A stretch of 64,000 nt of DNA from Paludibacteraceae bacterium (GTDB lineage: Bacteria; Bacteroidota; Bacteroidia; Bacteroidales; Paludibacteraceae): NCBI GenBank assembly GCA_024401475.1, contig JAKSKZ010000011.1, forward strand, positions 1 to 64,000, in the 5' to 3' direction. Positions 54,564-62,074 of the stretch are shown one piece after another. Positions within the stretch are counted from its first letter, which is position 1, and each line of letters starts with the position of its first letter. The notes below the pieces were generated by a model that did not search any database, was not told the DNA's origin, and saw only the letters and a program-made list of their open reading frames with translations. The position numbers were made by a program, and so were the translations under genes.

Positions 54564-55490
54564 CTAATTAAATATTCCAGTAGATAGGTAACGTTCTCCC
54601 GTATCAGGGAAGATGGCCACAATCAGTTTTCCTTCGTTCTCAGGTCTATTGGCCAATTGTATGGCTGAACAAAGCGCCGCACCACTGGAAACACCAGCCA
54701 AGATTCCCTCCTTTTTAGCCAAGAGGCGAGTATAATGGATCGCCTGTTCGTTTTTCACCTTCACAATTTCGTCAATCACCGATAAATCAAGGATTTTAGG
54801 AATAAATCCAGCTCCAATTCCCTGTATGGAATGTGGTCCCGCAGATTCACCGGACAAGACGGCCGAGCCAAAAGGTTCCACGGCGACCACCTGCAACTTC
54901 TTTCTCTTTTTCAGTTCCCTTCCGATACCTGTGATGGTACCGCCGGTTCCGACCCCGGCCACTAGTACATCAATTTTACCATCCGTATCCTCCCATATTT
55001 CCTTTGCCGTGGAGACTTGATGAATCGCACTATTCGCATAATTGGTGAATTGTTGCGGAATGAAGGTATCTCCGATAGACATGGACAACTCCTTCGCCTT
55101 CTCAATAGCACCTCCCATACCCTCATGGGCAGGTGTAAGACATATCTTCGCACCCAAAGCCTTTAACATGGAACGACGCTCCACGCTCATACTATCTGGC
55201 ATTGTCAAAATAAGATTATACCCCTTTACGGCAGCGGCTATCGCTAATCCAATACCTGTATTCCCGCTTGTAGGCTCTATGATGGTCGTACTCTTGTTCA
55301 GCAATCCCCTGCGTTCCGCATCCTCTATAAGTGCGAATCCTACACGATCCTTGACGCTTCTGCCTGGGTTCAGAAATTCCAGTTTGGCCACGACCTTCGC
55401 CTTCAGACCCAACTCCTGCTCCAAGTTGGTCAACTCCAACAAAGGGGTATTCCCCACAAGATCAATCACACTATTCGCTATTTTTGCCAT
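54564..55490 (-). CDS. cysK: Cysteine synthase, first gene of the encapsulin operon
   Basis: 308 residues, normal length. PLP lysine K47 in NPGRSVKDRV, TSGNTGIG, GTGGTITGIG. Forms cysteine from O-acetylserine and sulfide. First gene of the encapsulin operon, expressed from the promoter at 55516-55546. The serine acetyltransferase encoded upstream ends in Gly-Ile, the type of tail that docks into the CysK active site, so a cysteine synthase complex is likely. Confidence 0.95.
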   Translation of the reverse strand: MAKIANSVIDLVGNTPLLELTNLEQELGLKAKVVAKLEFLNPGRSVKDRVGFALIEDAERRGLLNKSTTIIEPTSGNTGIGLAIAAAVKGYNLILTMPDSMSVERRSMLKALGAKICLTPAHEGMGGAIEKAKELSMSIGDTFIPQQFTNYANSAIHQVSTAKEIWEDTDGKIDVLVAGVGTGGTITGIGRELKKRKKLQVVAVEPFGSAVLSGESAGPHSIQGIGAGFIPKILDLSVIDEIVKVKNEQAIHYTRLLAKKEGILAGVSSGAALCSAIQLANRPENEGKLIVAIFPDTGERYLSTGIFN

Positions 55491-55515
55491 ATATATTCTC
55501 CCGTTTATTTACATA

Positions 55516-55546
55516 CAAAATTAGACCTTGCGGGAACCTAATTCAA
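55516..55546 (-). promoter_or_regulatory. Promoter of the cysK-encapsulin operon
   Basis: TTG (55546-55544), 20 bp, TAATTTTG (55523-55516) on the minus strand; the start codon is 26 bp downstream. Confidence 0.75.
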
Positions 55547-55578
55547 TAGCGTTTGTGTGGCATTTTACGAAATGGTTG

Positions 55579-55594
55579 TACCACAATAATGGTA
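55579..55594 (-). promoter_or_regulatory. Operator palindrome upstream of cysK-encapsulin operon
   Basis: TACCA-TTATTG-TGGTA on the minus strand. It lies 56 bp from the TA of the -7-type box. Confidence 0.65.
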
Positions 55595-55604
55595 GGTGTA
55601 TCAA

Positions 55605-55642
55605 ACAAAAAAGGGGTCAGCCACAAATGGGCCTTTCCCCTT
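55605..55642 (-). terminator. Terminator of the trxA-cysE operon
   Basis: On the minus strand aagggg/cccctt with an inner ggcc/ggct pairing, followed by a T run; 47 bp after the cysE stop. Confidence 0.75.
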
Positions 55643-55688
55643 CAAAGACATGGTAACTTGAGATTCTTTTCTCTTTGTAGAATAGTTA

Positions 55689-56573
55689 TTAAATACCAGC
55701 ACCATCACTGAATGTAGTAGCGATGGCCTTTTGCTGCAACACTTTAGAATAGGGAGAAACACTATTCGTCAACCAAACATTACCTCCAACAATGGTGTGA
55801 TGACCTATTGTAATTCGACCTAAGATAGATGTGTTCGAATAAATGGTGACATGATCTTCTATGATAGGATGACGAGGTGTGTTCAACGGAACGCCATTAT
55901 CATCAAAGGAGAAACTTTTGGCACCCAACGTAACGCCCTGATATAACGTCACATGATCCCCTATAATACAAGTTTCGCCAATCACCACACCCGTACCATG
56001 GTCAATAGAGAAATATTCTCCAATCTGCGCACCAGGATGTATATCAATGCCAGTTTTAGAATGAGCCATTTCAGTGATGATGCGAGGCAAGACAGGCACT
56101 CCCAACTTATGAAGCGCATGAGCTATCCGATAATGAATCATCACCTGCATGATCGGATAGCAAAAAATGATTTCGCTATAAGAAGTAACCGCAGGATCGG
56201 AATGAAACATAGCATCCACATCCGTATAGAGCACCCTTTTTATTTCAGGAAGTTCACAAAGAAATTTTGCGGAAAGTTCGTCAATGTCATCCTCCAACAT
56301 CTCAGTCTTCTTAAACGCCGAAAAACTCAAAAAAATCTGCTTTCTTAACAGATCATAAAGCTGATCCATACAGACGCCTATATAGTAACATCTGTTCTCA
56401 TAGTTAATCTCGTCCGACGTAAAGTATTCGGGAAAAATCACCTGTTTAGAGAGTTCCACCATCTTCTGTACCATCTCTATTGCAGGAAGATTCCTAGTTC
56501 CCAACCGACTCTCAACATCTGACACTGCGGATAATTTCGACACATTTTCGGCTATTACCTGACTTCTATTCAT
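55689..56573 (-). CDS. cysE: Serine O-acetyltransferase (EpsC type)
   Basis: 294 residues. N-terminal helical domain, then left-handed beta-helix hexapeptides (TGIDIHPGAQIGEYFSIDHG, VVIGETCIIGDHVTLYQGVT). Catalytic His in DHGTGVVIGE. Makes O-acetylserine, the acceptor used by the cysteine synthases in the same block. C-terminus SDGAGI ends in Ile, as needed to bind cysteine synthase. Co-transcribed with trxA (9-bp gap). Confidence 0.95.
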   Translation of the reverse strand: MNRSQVIAENVSKLSAVSDVESRLGTRNLPAIEMVQKMVELSKQVIFPEYFTSDEINYENRCYYIGVCMDQLYDLLRKQIFLSFSAFKKTEMLEDDIDELSAKFLCELPEIKRVLYTDVDAMFHSDPAVTSYSEIIFCYPIMQVMIHYRIAHALHKLGVPVLPRIITEMAHSKTGIDIHPGAQIGEYFSIDHGTGVVIGETCIIGDHVTLYQGVTLGAKSFSFDDNGVPLNTPRHPIIEDHVTIYSNTSILGRITIGHHTIVGGNVWLTNSVSPYSKVLQQKAIATTFSDGAGI

Positions 56574-56582
56574 ATAAAACCT

Positions 56583-56897
56583 TTACTTATATAGCTCTAT
56601 CAACTCCTTAATTTTCGCTTTAGTGACATCACCAAGCAACTTATCGATTACAGTTCCATTCTTCACAAAATAGATGGCAGGAATATTTCGGATGCCATAT
56701 TGCGCCACCATTTTTTCCTCTTCATCCACATTGTACTTTCCAATGTTGACACTCTCTCCGTATTCCTCGAACAAAGTCTCTATAACCGGAGTTAATCTTT
56801 TACAATGAGCACACCATGATGCCCAGAAATCTATAACCACCAATTTATCTTGTGAAAAATAAGTTTCTATATTACCGTCTGAAAATTTTAAAGCCAT
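56583..56897 (-). CDS. trxA: Thioredoxin with CAHC active site
   Basis: 104 residues, normal thioredoxin length: VIDFWASWCAHCKRLTPVI, then the cis-Pro loop GIRNIPAIYF. The active site is C29-A-H-C32, not CGPC; a CxHC site is closer to DsbA (CPHC) and makes the disulfide more oxidising, suggesting a special partner such as a persulfide or a carrier. No signal peptide, so cytoplasmic. First gene of the trxA-cysE operon. Confidence 0.92.
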   Translation of the reverse strand: MALKFSDGNIETYFSQDKLVVIDFWASWCAHCKRLTPVIETLFEEYGESVNIGKYNVDEEEKMVAQYGIRNIPAIYFVKNGTVIDKLLGDVTKAKIKELIELYK

Positions 56898-57268
56898 AGT
56901 ACTTTACTAATTAGATAATTTCTATTTTTCTTTTGACAGCACAAAAATAAGAAGCCACCCAATATCTACCTATCAATTCAATAGGTAAATATCGTGTCAC
57001 AACACAGAAATACCATATCTATGGTAGTCCACATACATTATGATACATTTTGTATGGGATAATTTTTCACACAAACCGACTTGTATCAGAATCCTAGTTT
57101 TACTACATTTGCAATTACTCAGGATGCGGTAAAAAATGGGGGCAAGGTTGCCCCCTCTCATGATAGTCCGTGGGTTTTCTTGACATTTCATGACACTTCG
57201 TTTCTTGAAATATACCTAATAACCAAGTATTTAAAATTCATAAAATGTCATAAAAAGTCAAAAAACAC
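56898..57268 (-). promoter_or_regulatory. trxA-cysE promoter region with operators, and island right arm
   Basis: Minus-strand TATTTTTG at 56949-56942; TACCTAT-N7-ATAGGTA inverted repeat at 56967-56987; palindrome TACCA-TAGATA-TGGTA at 57026-57011, 62 bp from the -7-type box. Further right, 57150-57268 carries tgacatttcatgacac and aatgtcataaaaagtc, a repeated tgtca/tgaca pattern beside the right attachment core that could be integrase arm sites. No gene seen. Confidence 0.6.
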
Positions 57269-57286
57269 TCCTCGTGAGACAACAAT
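57269..57286 (+). other. Putative attachment-site core, right end
   Basis: tcctcgtgagacaacaat, identical to 45376-45393, here without the rest of the tRNA gene. Confidence 0.6.
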
Positions 57287-57333
57287 CCACAAGGCTAATC
57301 AACTATGTTGGTTGGCCTTTTTTCTTTTTCCCA
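57273..57333 (+). repeat. tRNA-Gln 3' fragment plus terminator, duplicated
   Basis: 61 bp identical to 57502-57562: the last bases of the tRNA, the spacer and the aaggctaatcaac...ttggcctt terminator hairpin. It is a tRNA 3' remnant, not a functional tRNA. Confidence 0.9.
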
Positions 57334-57377
57334 GACATAAAAAGCATAACATTTTTTCAAGTCTATCGTCAGAACTA

Positions 57378-57408
57378 TTGCAAGATTAAAAAAGTGTTCT
57401 TACCTTTG
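57378..57408 (+). promoter_or_regulatory. Promoter of tRNA-Gln copy 2
   Basis: TTG (57378-57380), 20 bp, TACCTTTG (57401-57408); alignable with the copy-1 promoter. Confidence 0.78.
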
Positions 57409-57440
57409 CACCGCCTTTGAAAAACAAGGCAACTGAGGAT

Positions 57441-57511
57441 TGTCTCATGGTGTAATGGTAGCACTACAGTTTTTGGTTCTGTCTGTCGAGGTTCGAATCC
57501 CCGTGAGACAA
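57441..57511 (+). tRNA. tRNA-Gln (UUG), copy 2
   Basis: 71 nt, identical to copy 1 except one base: the T arm reads cgagg-ttcgaat-ccccg, placing an A-C mismatch in the stem. The 26 bases before it are also shared. Promoter and terminator are intact, so it is probably still transcribed. Confidence 0.93.
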
Positions 57512-57519
57512 CAATCCAC

Positions 57520-57556
57520 AAGGCTAATCAACTATGTTGGTTGGCCTTTTTTCTTT
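57520..57556 (+). terminator. Terminator of tRNA-Gln copy 2
   Basis: 13-bp stem aaggctaatcaac/gttggttggcctt with two G-T wobbles, then a T run. Duplicated at 57291-57327. Confidence 0.88.
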
Positions 57557-57568
57557 TTCCCATAGCAC

Positions 57569-57607
57569 AAAAAAGTAGGAATCGCCCGATACGGCAATCC
57601 CTACTTC
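57569..57607 (-). terminator. Terminator overlapping the stop of the 50-residue gene
   Basis: On the minus strand agtaggGattgcc pairs with ggcgattcctact, then six T; the first arm includes the stop codon. Confidence 0.75.
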
Positions 57608-57753
57608 TGAACTCGCTTGTTCAATTGATTGTTAGCCTTCTCCGGCTTAGACTTCCCTATTCGTTTGCCAGAGGTTTTAGGTTTACCTGCAGGTTTGAAA
57701 CGAAAAGGATTTTTAGGATTTCCACCCACCGATTTCTTTCGTGTACTTCTCAT
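57601..57753 (-). CDS. 50-residue basic protein
   Basis: MRSTRKKSVGGNPKNPFRF, then KPAGKPKTSGKRIGKSKPEK and ANNQLNKRVQK. About a third of the residues are Lys or Arg, with many Gly, Pro and Asn. It has a complete expression setting: canonical promoter (TTG 57803-57801, 20 bp, TACCTTTG 57780-57773), AAGGT before the ATG, and a terminator overlapping the stop. Nucleic-acid or ribosome binding is likely from composition; no family recognised. Too short for usual gene callers. Confidence 0.7.
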   Translation of the reverse strand: MRSTRKKSVGGNPKNPFRFKPAGKPKTSGKRIGKSKPEKANNQLNKRVQK

Positions 57754-57772
57754 ACCTTAATTTCTTTTGCCA

Positions 57773-57803
57773 CAAAGGTAAATATTTGAAGAAACAAATC
57801 CAA
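57773..57803 (-). promoter_or_regulatory. Promoter of the 50-residue basic protein gene
   Basis: TTG, 20 bp, TACCTTTG on the minus strand, 19 bp before the start codon. Confidence 0.72.
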
Positions 57804-57888
57804 GAACTCACTAAAGGGCTCCCTCGACCCTATCCATGCCAATCCCTTAGATTTCTTTCCAAAGAAAGTTTCTTTCCTTATTTTTTAA

Positions 57889-57896
57889 TACCTTTG
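57889..57896 (+). promoter_or_regulatory. -7-type box of metH
   Basis: TACCTTTG 28 bp before the metH start; the upstream box is poor (gtttc). No B12 or SAM riboswitch fits in the short leader. Confidence 0.55.
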
Positions 57897-57924
57897 TAAA
57901 CAATTAAAAGAGAGATTCAATAGT

Positions 57925-60699
57925 ATGAAATACGATTTAAAAGAAGAGTTATCTCACAGAACGTTAATCCTTGATGGAGGTATGGGTACAATGGTACAAA
58001 AATACCATTTGACAGAAGAAGATTATAGGGGCAAAGAATTTGCAGACTCGCCATTAATCCAAAAAGGAAACAACGACCTACTTTGCTTGACTCAACCCAA
58101 CGTCATACGAGAAATTCACGAGAAATATCTCCAAGCAGGAGCCGACATCATCGAAACCTGCTCGTTCAACTCTCAACGCATATCCATGTCCGACTACGGC
58201 ATGGAAAATCAGATCAGACGATTCAACACAGAAGCAGCCAAGATTGCACGTTCGATAGCGGATGAATACACGAAAAAAGATCCATCCAGACCTCGATTCG
58301 TAGCTGGTTCCGTCGGGCCAACTAACAAAACAGCTTCCATTTCTCCAGATGTGAACAACCCCGCACTAAGAGGCATCACATTTTCCGAACTTGTAGATGC
58401 CTACAAAGAACAGATGGAGGCTCTTATCGAAGGAGGCGTGGACGCTTTGCTCATCGAAACCATTTTCGACACGCTCAATGCCAAAGCTGCCATCTTTGCA
58501 GCAGAAGAGGCTATGTTGGAAGTGGGTCGGAAAGTATATATAATGCTATCCGCTACAGTAGCCGACATCAGCGGCCGTACTCTATCGGGGCAAACCATCA
58601 AAGCATTCTTGAATTCTGTCGCTCACGCAGACATCCTCTCCGTCGGTCTCAACTGCTCTTTCGGAGCGAAGGATTTGAAACCCTATTTGAAAGAAATCAG
58701 CGACTGCGCACCTTGGTATGTCAGTGCATACCCCAACGCAGGTCTCCCTAATCAATTTGGAGAATACGACGAGACCCCTGAAATGATGGGCGTTCAAGTT
58801 AAAGATTATATAGACGAGAATTTGGTCAACATCATCGGCGGTTGCTGCGGAACCACCCCCGACCACATTGCCCAATACGCGAAACTCATAGAGAACGCTA
58901 CTACCCGCGAGCCGAAAAAGAGGAATCGCAACATGAAGCTCTCCGGGTTGGAAGATCTTACGATTACTTCTCGAGACAACGAGAATCCCAAACCATCGCC
59001 TCGTTCTCTTTTCGTCAACATTGGAGAACGATGCAATGTGGCAGGTTCAAAGAAATTCTTACGCCTAATCAGCGAGAAGAAATACGACGAAGCGCTCTCT
59101 ATCGCCAGACAGCAGGTGGAAGACGGCGCCCAAATTATCGATGTCAATATGGATGACGCCATGCTCGATGCGAAGCAAGAGATGGTCACATTCCTCAACC
59201 TCATCGCTTCCGAGCCCGAAATTGCAAAATTGCCAATCATGATAGACTCTTCCAAATGGGAGGTCATCGAAGCTGGCTTGCAGTGCGTACAAGGAAAGTG
59301 CATCGTAAACTCTATCTCCTTGAAGGAAGGCGAAGCGAAATTTTTAGAGAAGGCTCGACTCATCAAACGATACGGGGCTGCCACTGTAGTGATGGCTTTC
59401 GATGAAAAAGGACAAGCCGACTCTTACGAGCGAAAAATAGAAATTTGTGGCAGGGCCTATCGCCTTTTAGTGGAGACGGTCGGATTCCCTCCTGAAGATA
59501 TAATCTTCGACCCTAACGTATTGGCAGTTGCAACCGGTATTGAAGAACACAATAACTACGGCGTAGATTTCATCCGTGCCACTAAATGGATCAGCGAAAA
59601 TTTGCCATGTGCAAAGATCAGCGGCGGCGTCAGCAACTTGTCCTTCTCCTTCAGAGGAAACAATCCAATCAGAGAAGCCATGCACTCCGTATTCCTCTAT
59701 CATGCCTACAAGGTAGGCATGGATATGGGTATCGTAAACGCCGGTATGCTTCAAATTTACGAAGACATTCCTGCCGACCTTCTTGTAAAAGTGGAGGACG
59801 TAGTGCTTAACCGACGCCCTGACGCAACAGAGATACTCATCGAAGCGGCCGAAGAGATCAAGAAGCAACAAGCGGGCAACGACAAACAAAGTCATACCGA
59901 AGAGTGGCGTACGAAATCATTGGAAGAGAGAATCGAATATTGTCTAATCAAAGGTATCGGAGACCACCTCGAAGAAGATTTGGCTGAAGCTCGTGAGATT
60001 TACAAAAACCCTGTGGAAATCATAGAGAAACCTTTGATGAACGGAATGAATAAAGTCGGGGAACTATTCGGCGCCGGAAAAATGTTCCTTCCTCAAGTGG
60101 TAAAAACGGCCAGAACCATGAAAAAGGCTGTAGCCATACTACAACCATTCATCGAGGCTCAAAGGGATGGCAAAAATCAAAAGGCAGGAAAAATCCTTAT
60201 CGCCACCGTTAAAGGCGACGTCCATGACATCGGAAAAAATATCGTAGCCGTCATCTTAGCTTGCAACAATTTCGAGGTGATTGACCTTGGTGTCATGGTT
60301 CCTTCTGAACAAATCATACAAACTGCCATCAAGGAGAATGTCGATATCGTCTGCCTCAGCGGACTCATCACCCCTTCGCTGGAGGAGATGTGCCATGTGG
60401 CAAGCGAAATGCAACAAAATGGCTTGTCTATTCCTTTGATGATCGGAGGAGCTACAACCTCCCCTATTCACACCGCAGTAAAAATTGCTCCTCTATACGA
60501 TGCTCCCGTCATGCACATGAAGGATGCATCCCAAAACACTTACGCAGCCAGTCAAATCCTCAACCCTAAGACAAGAGATGAATACGCTCGCAAGATCAGG
60601 GAAGAGCAACAGGCTCTACGGGCAGTACAAAAGAAGAAAGAAGAAGATATCCTCTCCGTCAATGAAGCACGAGAGAAGAAACCTGATTTTTTCAATTAA
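57925..60699 (+). CDS. metH: B12-dependent methionine synthase lacking the activation domain
   Basis: 924 residues; the full-length enzyme has about 1230. Homocysteine domain ([11 protein letters not shown] ... [11 protein letters not shown], zinc cysteines), methyltetrahydrofolate domain ([16 protein letters not shown] ... [11 protein letters not shown]), cobalamin domain with [14 protein letters not shown]. It stops after the B12 domain ([14 protein letters not shown]), so the C-terminal SAM-dependent reactivation domain is missing and must come from another protein, or reactivation differs. Methylates homocysteine, the product of the hcy-like route in the neighbouring island. Confidence 0.95.
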   Translation: MKYDLKEELSHRTLILDGGMGTMVQKYHLTEEDYRGKEFADSPLIQKGNNDLLCLTQPNVIREIHEKYLQAGADIIETCSFNSQRISMSDYGMENQIRRFNTEAAKIARSIADEYTKKDPSRPRFVAGSVGPTNKTASISPDVNNPALRGITFSELVDAYKEQMEALIEGGVDALLIETIFDTLNAKAAIFAAEEAMLEVGRKVYIMLSATVADISGRTLSGQTIKAFLNSVAHADILSVGLNCSFGAKDLKPYLKEISDCAPWYVSAYPNAGLPNQFGEYDETPEMMGVQVKDYIDENLVNIIGGCCGTTPDHIAQYAKLIENATTREPKKRNRNMKLSGLEDLTITSRDNENPKPSPRSLFVNIGERCNVAGSKKFLRLISEKKYDEALSIARQQVEDGAQIIDVNMDDAMLDAKQEMVTFLNLIASEPEIAKLPIMIDSSKWEVIEAGLQCVQGKCIVNSISLKEGEAKFLEKARLIKRYGAATVVMAFDEKGQADSYERKIEICGRAYRLLVETVGFPPEDIIFDPNVLAVATGIEEHNNYGVDFIRATKWISENLPCAKISGGVSNLSFSFRGNNPIREAMHSVFLYHAYKVGMDMGIVNAGMLQIYEDIPADLLVKVEDVVLNRRPDATEILIEAAEEIKKQQAGNDKQSHTEEWRTKSLEERIEYCLIKGIGDHLEEDLAEAREIYKNPVEIIEKPLMNGMNKVGELFGAGKMFLPQVVKTARTMKKAVAILQPFIEAQRDGKNQKAGKILIATVKGDVHDIGKNIVAVILACNNFEVIDLGVMVPSEQIIQTAIKENVDIVCLSGLITPSLEEMCHVASEMQQNGLSIPLMIGGATTSPIHTAVKIAPLYDAPVMHMKDASQNTYAASQILNPKTRDEYARKIREEQQALRAVQKKKEEDILSVNEAREKKPDFFN

Positions 60700-60703
60700 T
60701 GTA

Positions 60704-60887
60704 AGGTGACCTCTATAAATTCACCTTTCTAAAATTTTTAGCGTCAAGTGATTCTTTATAAACTTTTCGGTGCTTTTTGATTTTTTGGGCATATTGCTGT
60801 TTGTCAGTCAGTCACAGTGCTTGCACTGCTCCTCTCGTCGCCAAACAAATTCAAAAATCCCTCGAAATTAATTTATAGAGGCCATCT
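60704..60887. repeat. 184-bp inverted-repeat element after metH
   Basis: Ends are 18-bp imperfect inverted repeats: aggtgacctctataaatt and, reversed, agatggcctctataaatt (16 of 18 match). No gene inside and no clear target duplication. Could be a MITE-like element or a long terminator structure for metH. Confidence 0.55.
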
Positions 60888-60943
60888 GAATAACAAGCCA
60901 AGAGCATTCGTTTGACATAACATATTCGAAAAGAAAAAACATT

Positions 60944-62062
60944 ATGATACAAGTTAAACCAGTCGAATCCAAAAAGGATTTAAAGAAGTTCATCCAATTT
61001 CCCCACGAGCTTTATAAAGGAAACGCTTATTGGGTACCGCCTTTAAACATGGACGAGATGAACTTGCTATCCAAAGACAAAAACCCCGCTTTCGAGCATT
61101 GCACTTCTAAGTATTGGCTAGCCTACAAAGACGACAAAATCGTCGGCCGTATTGCAGGCATCATCAACCATACGGCTAATGAGAAATGGGGAAACAAAGT
61201 GAGATTCGGTTGGATTGACTTCATCGAAGACATTGAAGTTGCCAAAGTCTTGCTAAATGCTGTTGAAACGTGGGGAAAAGAGCAAGGCATGGTCAACATA
61301 CAAGGTCCGCTTGGATTCAACGACATGGACAACGAGGGAATGTTGGTGGAAGGATTCGACAAGCTGCCAACCATTTCCAACATCTACAACTACCCTTACT
61401 ACCCTAAATTCATGGAGGAGTTGGGCTACCAGCGCGACGAAGATTGGCTTCAGTTCAAATTCAACGCATCGCAACCTATCCCCGAGAAGATGGATAGAAT
61501 CAACAAACTTATCGCAGAAAAGTATAAATTGAGGGTACTGACGTTCACCAACAAGAAGGAGATAATGAAATATGCCCATTCCTTCTTCAACACGTTGAAC
61601 CTTGCATTCTCCAATCTGTATGGGTACTCCACATTGACAGAGGGAGAGATAAACGGACTTATCAAGAGCTACTTCTCTTTTATAAATCCTAAACTCGTTT
61701 GCTTCGTTGTTGACGAGAACGACGAAGTGGTGGCATTCGGACTCTCCATCCCATCACTTTCAAGAGCCTTCCAAAAGGCCAAGGGCAAACTTTTCCCATT
61801 CGGATTCATTCACATTCTTCGTGCTTTGAAAAAGATGGATTCTATCGACCTACTTCTCAATGGGGTTCATCCAGATTGGCAAAAGAAAGGCATCCACTCA
61901 CTCTATTACGTGGAACTCAACAAGGCTTATATTGCCAACAATGTGAAGGTGGCAATCTCCAACCAACAATTGGAAAGCAATGTCAACGCAGTTAACGTCT
62001 GGAACAATTACGAAAAGGAGCCTTACATCCGAAGAAGATGTTACTCTAAAAACTTGGATTGA
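60944..62062 (+). CDS. GNAT-like acyltransferase of unknown substrate
   Basis: 372 residues. N-terminal part with PHELYKGNAYWVPPLNMDE and FIEDIEVAKVLLNAVETWGK; C-terminal part with the GNAT-like VHPDWQKKGIHSLYYVELNK and SNQQLESNVNAVNVWNNY. This architecture is found in a conserved Bacteroidota group of hypothetical acyltransferases. Acceptor unknown; cytoplasmic. 12 bp before the next gene, so first in a three-gene operon with the DUF5715 gene and recO. Confidence 0.75.
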   Translation: MIQVKPVESKKDLKKFIQFPHELYKGNAYWVPPLNMDEMNLLSKDKNPAFEHCTSKYWLAYKDDKIVGRIAGIINHTANEKWGNKVRFGWIDFIEDIEVAKVLLNAVETWGKEQGMVNIQGPLGFNDMDNEGMLVEGFDKLPTISNIYNYPYYPKFMEELGYQRDEDWLQFKFNASQPIPEKMDRINKLIAEKYKLRVLTFTNKKEIMKYAHSFFNTLNLAFSNLYGYSTLTEGEINGLIKSYFSFINPKLVCFVVDENDEVVAFGLSIPSLSRAFQKAKGKLFPFGFIHILRALKKMDSIDLLLNGVHPDWQKKGIHSLYYVELNKAYIANNVKVAISNQQLESNVNAVNVWNNYEKEPYIRRRCYSKNLD

Positions 62063-62074
62063 AATTCAACAACA

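Larger units (their letters stand above)
45394..57286. mobile_element. Candidate genomic island at tRNA-Gln carrying sulfur genes
   Basis: About 11.9 kb bounded by the 18-bp repeat of the tRNA-Gln 3' end. Left: intact tRNA with a foreign terminator. Right: a tRNA 3' fragment followed by the same terminator sequence that follows tRNA-Gln copy 2. The fragment has the copy-1 T-arm sequence (cctcg), not that of copy 2 (ccccg), as predicted if the island split copy 1 from its original downstream sequence. All genes inside concern sulfur or its regulation except one acetyltransferase. No integrase or relaxase is visible, so it would be an immobile remnant. Alternative: partial deletion in a tandem tRNA array. 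Confidence 0.6.

Noticed and set aside
45394..57268. An integrase or transposase gene in the sulfur island
   Set aside because: All long reading frames are accounted for by sulfur, regulatory or acetyltransferase genes; none shows recombinase motifs.
57273..57333. A third tRNA gene
   Set aside because: Only the last bases of the tRNA are present; acceptor 5' strand, D arm and anticodon arm are absent.
57081..57389. A 102-codon frame across the right island end
   Set aside because: It runs through the tRNA fragment and its terminator, so it cannot be a normal gene.
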